From the NCBI GenBank assembly GCA_047967505.1, contig CM106541.1: 64,000 nt of DNA; one strand, given 5' to 3'. The stretch comes from Dipteris shenzhenensis (Eukaryota > Polypodiophyta > Polypodiopsida > Gleicheniales). The notes beneath the pieces were generated by a model. That model was not told the origin of the DNA. It did not search any database and saw nothing but the letters and a program-made list of their open reading frames with translations. Numbering within the stretch: position 1 is the stretch's first letter; each line of letters opens with the position of its first letter. This document shows positions 57,428-64,000 of this stretch, in pieces. The translations under genes were made by a program, and so were the position numbers.

Positions 57428-58882
57428 TCAAGCATTTGGTTCAAATGCAATTACAAATCCAGAGCTATTAAAGGGAAAGCTCCCACTAGGCTTGGTAGTC
57501 TTGAGTTTGCTTCTTGCCATCATCAAGTCCTGCTCATACAATTAGATGAATGGAAAAGACAAGGCAAGGTCAATGCCCACATATTGCCCTCTTATGTGAA
57601 CATGAACTTGCTTTCCTCCACGTTGTATGATGTCTCCTATGAGGGAATGGACTTGTTCAATGTTTTGAGGACCTTGGCATGAAAAGCAAAATGGTCGAAG
57701 TGGATCCTTGCTAATCGCACTCCTCCACAAGCCTCATAAACATGCTCGATCAAGTCAGCATTCACATTTGTAAAGTGTAGAATGCCAAACACCTACAAAA
57801 GCACAAACTTGTGAGCTTTAATTTTGAGTATATTTCTTGTGTTGGTAAGAGCAAGTTATTCACCTTCATTTCATATCCTAAATGGGAAACTTGGCTGACG
57901 AGCTGCTTTCAAGTCATCTTTTGTTGGACCATCTGGGACTTCAGCTAAAATAGTAAAGTAAAAAACACAAATGGTGCTTTTTGCCTTCAAGAAGGACACC
58001 TTTTTGAGAACACACATAACCACCCCTTCATTGAATTCTTGGATGCGTTGAGTAAGAGTTGGTTTCCTCTCATTTACAAAGGATAATTGCAATATACATG
58101 CACAAGGTAAAAGAAAGTAAAGTAAAACAATGTTGACATAATAAACAAATAAGAAAGTGAAATGAGTTGTTGGTCTAACTCACTGCAGCTCTATCCTCGT
58201 CTCGAGAGGGTATCGAGGTCCATCTGCTATGATAATTTGATCACCCATGCCCTCCTCACTTGCAACTTTAATTATAACAATAGCAACTGTGCCCATAACA
58301 TTTGAGATGGAGAACTTGTTGAAGTTGATCATGTCTGAAGCCCATGGGACATATGTGCACAATGGATGATCAGGCAACAAGCGAAGATTGCCATCAAAAG
58401 GCTCACCTCTAATGATGCATGTAGTAGCATCTAGTAGTAAGGAGAACTTAGAAGTGCCACCTTCAATTATTCCTTTAGGAACAACACTTGCCCCCTCTAT
58501 TCTATTAATTTCTCCAACTTGCAAGATATTTACAAATTGGTAAATGTAGGCATTTGGGATGATTAATGTCACTGTGTGGCTACAATACTTGTCAGTAAGA
58601 TTTCCTTTCAAATAAGTGGGATACTTTGGATTAATGACCTTGTAGGTCCTATACTTTCATAAAAGCTTTCCTTTGAAAACAAATCTATGGGGAGCACAAT
58701 CAGATAAGTGAGTGATGCTTAAAGAAATCAAGGAATTAACTCCACCCACAAAATTTTCTTTTGATGGAATGATTGCTTTTGTAAGGGATGGATTGTGAGG
58801 CAAGGGGACAAAGTTGGTAGCCTCATTACATGGTTTGTAAGAATTTACTTCATCGTTCTCTTCTTTGTATATGAGTTGTTTG
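57428..58882 (-). pseudogene. RPA70-like ssDNA-binding gene of copy B, three exons
   Basis: Exons 58882-58184, 58086-57864 and 57792-57428 correspond one-to-one with copy A (lengths 699/687, 223/227, 365/369). The protein keeps HRFVFKGKLL, NPKYPTYLKG, NRIEGASVVPKG, LLLDATTCIIRGEPFDG, LSFVNERK-type sequence and PFCFSCQ. Defects: a TGA where copy A has TGC after GKLL, a splice acceptor before exon 2 changed from AG to AA, and a frameshift in the zinc ribbon. It retains CAA at 57625-57623, where copy A has TAG. Confidence 0.75.
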
Positions 58883-59231
58883 CTAGCTGAAAATACAAGT
58901 ATCCATAAAATGATTTTTTGAAGCAACAAAGTAAATTTTAGAATTACGATACAATAACTTCATTTCAATGCTATTTCTTTTTTAAACCAAATAACAATGC
59001 AATGAACGAATAATACCTACTTTGTTACTTGTTTTTGTAAAATTTCATCATAAGAAGTACAATTGTAATTGCTAAGATATTGATCATAATACATCAAAAA
59101 ATTCCAATATAAAGCAAAAAAGAAGTTCACAATACCATAGAAAACAATATAAATATTTAATATAACATAATTTTATGACCTAACATATAACAACACTTGC
59201 AAAAGAAATGAGGAAATCAATCAAATGTGAC

Positions 59232-60883
59232 TCAATCACAGTCGATGTTTATAACATCGTTAAGATTTATTTTAGGTTTAAGTGCCTTCTCCTCCAATTG
59301 CCTCTCATATTTTACTTTAGATTTTCAATGGACAGCACTTGGTGATTGTGGATCTAAAACTAACATACTCCGAGTAGTCTCGTACTAGTTTTGTCACTGT
59401 TAAAAAAGAAAACAAAAACTAATTAAAAAACAATATGAATTGAAATGTTAAGCACAAAAAACAAACATAATATTTACCTTGAGCATATGCTTCTTCAGCA
59501 ACTTCCTTAAATGAATGCTTCAAAGATCATCGTGGACTCTTCTTGATGGGAGAATGCTTGAGCAAATTTTCCTTAAGGGGCTTGCTTGGACAAGCATAAA
59601 GTGAAGGCGTTGACTTTGGAGTCTTATCCATGTAAGAGCATTCTGAATCTATCGGACGACCCAAGCCAAAAAAAGGGAAAAATAATTTCTCCAACCTTGC
59701 AATTATACTTTCTAAAAGATAATTTTGAATTGAAAAGCAAAAACACAATTACAACGTATGAAATTATTGTGAATACTGCTAATGAAACTGTCTGTTGAGG
59801 CTACTCAATATGTGAATTGAGGACCAACAAATTCTTAGAAAACTAGGTTCGTTTTGTTCCACCTTTGAGACGATGTCTATCGCAAGGCAACTAGTAAGAA
59901 GTGGCTCGAGCACAGAGAAAATAGAGACATGCTAACGAGGAAAAATCTGATGGCTTCTAACCAATGACGTCTGCTTAGCAGCGGTCTTGTAGCAAATACA
60001 TTGTAGATAATGTGAAGGACACAATGAAGTCATGTAGTGCGCAGGCAAAGGTCATTAAAGGCTTGCAGAAGACAAAGACACATGGGAGGTGACTACGGGA
60101 GTGCAGAAGCAACGAGAAGCAAGGAAGGCACGAATAAAATTGGGTGCAAGGCCACAACCAAATTACACGCCCAAGCAAAGGCTGGCAACATACACAAAGA
60201 AGCAGGGAAGGTGACTACACAATTGCAACAGGCAGAGATAAGCATGAAGGCTTGCAGAAGATAGAAAGATGCACAGGAGGCGACTACGGGAGTGAAAAAG
60301 CATGAGAAGTAGGGAAGGCAATAAAATTGGGTGCAAGGCCACATCCAAATATCACACGTAGGCAAAGGCCTTTATGAGGGTAGGTAGCATACACAAAGAA
60401 GAAGGGAAGGCGACTATTGAATTACAGCAGGCAGAGAGAAGCACAGATTGCAAGACTAGAGTTGCGTGTAAGGCCATAGCCAAATGTCATTAAGCTATCA
60501 CCTGCACAGGCAGACTTACGATGATTGATTTCATTAAAGGAGAAATACAAAACAATGATAGGACTTACAAAATGATAGACAAGAAACAATACTATAGTAC
60601 AAACAATTGGTAATACCATCGATAACAGTGTCGACTTTTCCAATATCACCGTCACATCGACCGTAAACCTTTGCAGAAGTCGGAGTAATAGGTGACTCTA
60701 GAATCTCCAGACATGCCTTAGCAAGTCTTGCACAATACGTAAGAACTTTGTAAGAAATAAAGAAGAAGAATAAAAAGAAGGAAGGACGATCGAATGATAG
60801 AAAGAAGAAATTCACTGAGCACCCTTGGCAAACGCCCTGCTGTCCATCTCCATGAAATTGGTCGACCCTTCTACTCCTGCCAT
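59232..60883 (-). CDS. Conserved companion gene of copy B, multi-exon, unknown function
   Basis: The first exon starts at the ATG at 60883: MAGVEGSTNFMEMDSRAF, ~60 bases downstream of a TATA box. A further exon (~60745-60668) has LAKACLEILESPITPTS. An exon 59648-59478 has CSYMDKTPKS, YACPSKPLKENLLK and EAYAQG before GT. A 165-base exon 59396-59232 ends VINIDCD and TGA. A 189-bp tandem repeat occupies the long intron. No known domain; it may be a separate regulator or the N-terminus of the RPA gene. In one of the two possible frames the last exon contains a TGA where CGA would restore the reading. Confidence 0.5.
60061..60438. repeat. Tandem repeat, 189-bp unit, two copies
   Basis: GCTTGCAGAAG begins units at 60061 and 60250. 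Shared blocks include GACTACGGGAGTG, AAATTGGGTGCAAGGCCACA, ATACACAAAGAAG and CAGGCAGAGA. A partial third unit follows to ~60490. Confidence 0.85.
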
Positions 60884-60939
60884 TCGTGTTATCTGAGATC
60901 GTGTGTAAATTGAGAGACACCGAGACTTAGCCTCTCCAA

Positions 60940-60945
60940 TTTATA
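60940..60945 (-). promoter_or_regulatory. Putative TATA box of copy B
   Basis: CTCTATAAATTGG on the minus strand, 57 bases before the ATG at 60883. The spacing leaves room for a transcription start ~30 bases downstream and a short leader. Confidence 0.5.
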
Positions 60946-60950
60946 GAGCA

Positions 60951-63131
60951 AAGGTTAGGTCCAACAGCATAGCTGATGACAAACGTTATTCGTCAGAAGA
61001 TATTGTAGAAATATTCGATGCAGTATGCATAGAGCCACAAGTTGCTGAGGTGATAATAACTTCTTTAATCACCATCACTACACACTAATAAGGTGCTGGG
61101 CTTGATGACGGAAATCAGCCGTAACGAACATAGGTAGACGTAGAAAATTAGCTACTGCCAAAGTCGAATATGCCACAATCAATGATCAAATCCACTCGCA
61201 AAAGTCTACATAGATCATATCAGTGCATATATTCCACAATAATCACCACAGAGCAATTAATCATTATGACCAGAGGCATCAAATGTTACGAAGAAGATTA
61301 ATTGACAGAAGACGAGCCACATAGAAGTCCGCCGAAATCCTTGCCGCTGTTGCTTGCACTTGCAATTCACGAGAAGAGAAGAAGACATGCGTGGATGTCT
61401 GGAACGCAGGGAGAGATGCTTGGAGCATATATAATTTGAACGGGGGAGGGGCAATCAACGCAGGACGACGGATGAAACGAAGCAATCCTGACGACCAGAC
61501 ACAAATAGCGAATACAATTCCTACCACCAACCATGCAAACTGGCACACTTGAAGTCCATGTGGAAATGCAGTTCCACATAACCATCACTAATGAAGTCCA
61601 TGTGGAGCTGACAGTTCCACATTATCATCGAATAGGAAAAATGTTCTTTGAACAAAACCAAAAATTCACAATTTTTGCTTTGCAGAAAGGCTACCCCCCA
61701 GGAGTAGGCCAATAATGAAAGAAAAATGCTACTAAACCTGACTAGTGCATAGAGGCTTCTCTCTGTGGAAGACTTGTGACTTCTACGCTTAGAGTGATGA
61801 CCTTAATTAATGAAGAATCTCACACTCACTCTCTCGTCAACTTACACAACCTCTTTCCTACTCACAAGCCAACATAGGATGCGAACATTCATTGTAATTA
61901 TTGTCAAGCAAGCTCAAGCTCTTTGCAAACAAGAATCATGCAATATTAAAGCATACGTTCCATATACATAATCTCAACAAGGCAATGAATCAAGGCATGC
62001 ACACATGCATTAGCAAGAAAATAGGAGAGACAAGATAGGCAAAAGCCAGATTTCTTGAGGGAACTCTGATGCCTCCTCTAGGTGTGAGAGCTCTTCCAAA
62101 AGTGCATACACAAATATGATGTAACAAACCTAATTTCAACTCATATACCTAAGAACAATAGATCTAAGTTGCAAATTTGGGTGCCCAAATGTGGCAGACT
62201 AGATTCTAATGAAAGCTAGAAGCTGATACTACCATAGGTACTAGATGGAACTTCTTGGAGTCTTGGGATACTTAACATTTACAAATATATCTATATTATT
62301 TGTTGAATTAAAAATGGAGGACTCAAAATAAAAAATTTTAGAAGTCACATACGGTGGTACAGTTTTTTGTTTCATTGGACCTTTGTTTGGTGGCACAAAT
62401 TGTTCCCCTCCCTAATTCAACTAGCATCTTGGAGGGCTAGCTTTGAAGTAGTCAAATCATGTTGTTAGTCATCTTGGCCTCTTTTTCTTTGTCATGAGAC
62501 CATGTGGTCTAACGACTTGGGCTTGTGGCTTTTTTTCTTCTTGGCCATCAGCTTGGGTCACTCTTTGTTGTGCTCTTAGTATTTTCAAAGCTCACCTTTA
62601 TTGAGTAAAGTAATCCAATTTTATTGCCTTAGAAATTGACAAGGTTGGCAATTGCATGGGAGCTTGCATTTGGCTCCAAGATAGAATGCCATTCTCCCAT
62701 TGTAAGCCAGCCTTTTGCTTACGTTGTGAACACATGCAATAAAGTCATGTGTTCATTGCATTTGCCATTGTATCACAACCATGCAAGCACTTGAGGGTTT
62801 TCAAATCACCAACAAGATGCCATTAAACTCGAAATGTTTCATGACCATCAACTGTCAATGTTTGCCCTTCCTCTTGTCTTCGGATCCATTGATGGGATTC
62901 TTGTTCTATCTAGAACCCACTTCGTCTCATGGCACTCTTTTGGAGTCTTAAATGCTGCAAGCCACCTTATATCTTTCTCTGATTGCATTGAGAAATCTTG
63001 CTCTACTTCTTCGTTCCCTTGAACAAAGGCTAAGGCTTTATTCATAATGTAGATGCTCACTCTCTCTGACTTTTGTTCTTTCACCAATTGAGCTTCATCC
63101 ATTTTGATGACAAATATGAGCTTTCCATTGC
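60951..63131. other. Spacer without a recognisable gene
   Basis: AT-rich. The minus-strand 84-codon frame 63102-62848 (MDEAQLVKEQ..., EVEQDFSMQSEKD) is acidic and protein-like but unrecognised, and it ends against an orphan MITE end. Confidence 0.4.
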
Positions 63132-63182
63132 CTCGAGGGGGTCACTATGTATAAACCCTCTATGTCACGTGTGTTCAAGGCC
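63132..63182. repeat. Orphan hAT-like MITE terminal repeat
   Basis: CTCGAGGGGGTCACTATGTA and the following TAAACCCTCTATGTCACGTG match the right terminus of the MITE at 19751-19996. No opposite end or 8-bp duplication was found downstream, so the element is truncated or its far end has diverged. Confidence 0.6.
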
Positions 63183-63488
63183 TATGGAAATAGCACTTGT
63201 GTTAACCATATAAGAGCGCTTGAGACAAGCATGGAGTTAGATGTTTCTAACCAGCTCCCAAATAGCGCTTGTGTTAGCCTCGTGCCTCCAAGGCTTAGGC
63301 TATTTGGGGCTCAAACTCCTTAAGCGCCCTCACGCCTTAAGCCATTTGTGGTTCAAACCCCATTCATGAGGCTCAAAACCTGGAGTGGTGAGTCTTAACT
63401 TCCGCAAGACACTTAATCGCAGCTTGCAGCTGGAACATACAATTGTGGTAGCGAGAACCTATAACTTAGTGGCTAGAACATACCACTA

Positions 63489-63835
63489 TGCACATTGCCT
63501 ACACTCTTTGGCCTCAGGGTGTCTGAGGCTTAAACTCCCTGAGCTTGTGCTATACTCCTTCCATGACTATTTCCTATTGAAGTAGATTAGAATGTGCACG
63601 TTGCCTGTAATCATTGGCCTTGGGGTGTTAGATGGAACCTATAATCTATGCACGTTGCTTGGAATCTTTGGCCTTGGGGTATTTGGGGATCAAACTCCTC
63701 GAGCTTGTGCTATACTCCTTTTATGGTTGTTTCCATTGAAGTAGATCAGAATGTGCACGTTGCCTGCAATCGTTGGCCTAGGGGTATTTGGGGATCAAAC
63801 TCCATGAGCTTGTCTGTTGAAGTAAATCATGAAGC
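63489..63835. repeat. Tandem array, ~105-bp unit
   Basis: TGCACRTTGCC starts units at 63489, 63595, 63649 and 63754 (spacings 106, 54, 105). Each carries a GGCCT.GGGGTRT block, and full units add CTTGTGCTATACTCCTT and GAAGTAGAT. The second unit is internally deleted. Related sequence extends left to ~63250. Confidence 0.85.
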
Positions 63836-64000
63836 CTAATCACCTCTAATCACTAATTACCCTGCATTCGATGACTGTACTTTGTGGATGTTAACAACTT
63901 CAAACTACAATGCTTGCATGTGCCACGAATGCATTCAATGTGGTGCCACTCACAATCTCCCTTTGGACAAACCAATGGCACCCACAGAGACGTTACACTA

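Larger units (their letters stand above)
54290..60950 (-). mobile_element. Rolling-circle transposon (Helitron/Helentron class), copy B
   Basis: Minus-strand order: TATA box, companion gene (60883-59232), RPA-like gene (58882-57428), Rep N-terminal part (~56720-55570), then helicase C-terminus fused to an endonuclease domain (55560-54290). Relative to copy A about 2.4 kb of Rep-helicase is missing at a junction near 55,575. Copy B keeps the 3' coding end that copy A lacks. Termini are not fixed. Confidence 0.8.

Noticed and set aside
63731-63738. TCCATTGA as the second target duplication of the MITE end at 63132
   Set aside because: No inverted terminal repeat precedes it; the match is 7 of 8 by chance within the tandem array.

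Overview
This is a repeat-dominated nuclear window from a land plant. The spliced glutaredoxin-like gene, the Tat-type Ty3 elements with a second RNase H, the Copia elements, and the Helitron-class elements that carry an RPA gene all point to a plant. Long retroelement-filled spacers around a single clear host gene suggest a large-genome, possibly non-flowering species such as a fern, but that last step is inference only.

Layout. 526-948 holds a LINE remnant. 4349-7486 holds the only convincing host gene: a two-exon, 762-residue membrane-anchored glutaredoxin-fold zinc protein. It is followed at 7.99-8.91 kb by a triplicated spacer. 9.65-10.28 kb is a broken hAT (DUF659) transposase. 10.9-20.7 kb holds two decayed Ty3 elements on the minus strand: a gag-protease relic, then a Tat-like element with PR-RT-RH-aRNH-INT. 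Each carries a ~250-bp hAT-like MITE with an 8-bp target duplication. At about 20.70 kb the Ty3 gag runs head-to-head into a 5'-truncated Copia element (20.70-24.72 kb, plus strand). 24.7-31.5 kb is spacer with a hairpin, a 160-bp tandem duplication and a ~230-bp GA tract. 31.5-34.77 kb is a second Copia element, cut off inside its RT.

34.77-42.9 kb and 54.3-60.95 kb are two related rolling-circle (Helitron/Helentron-class) elements on the minus strand. Both carry a spliced RPA-like ssDNA-binding gene, a conserved companion gene of unknown function, and a Rep-helicase gene. Copy A keeps the Rep HUH and two-tyrosine motifs and the helicase N-terminus but lacks the C-terminus. Copy B has lost the middle of Rep-helicase but keeps an uninterrupted 366-codon frame that ends in an endonuclease/exonuclease/phosphatase domain. 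Together they indicate an ancestral element with RPA, Rep, helicase and endonuclease, which is the most interesting system here.

Between the two copies lie simple and tandem repeats, a frameshifted BTB/POZ-family gene relic (49.2-50.3 kb), and a compact 1.7-kb LTR element (52,491-54,194) that encodes only a zinc-knuckle GAG protein (TR-GAG-like), with LTRs, PBS, PPT and target duplication all visible. 61-64 kb is spacer, an orphan MITE end and a ~105-bp tandem array.

Most in-frame stops in the mobile elements are TAG, TAA or TGA where CAG, CAA or CGA is expected. This fits C-to-T decay of methylated repeats, and comparison of the two rolling-circle copies supports it directly at two sites.
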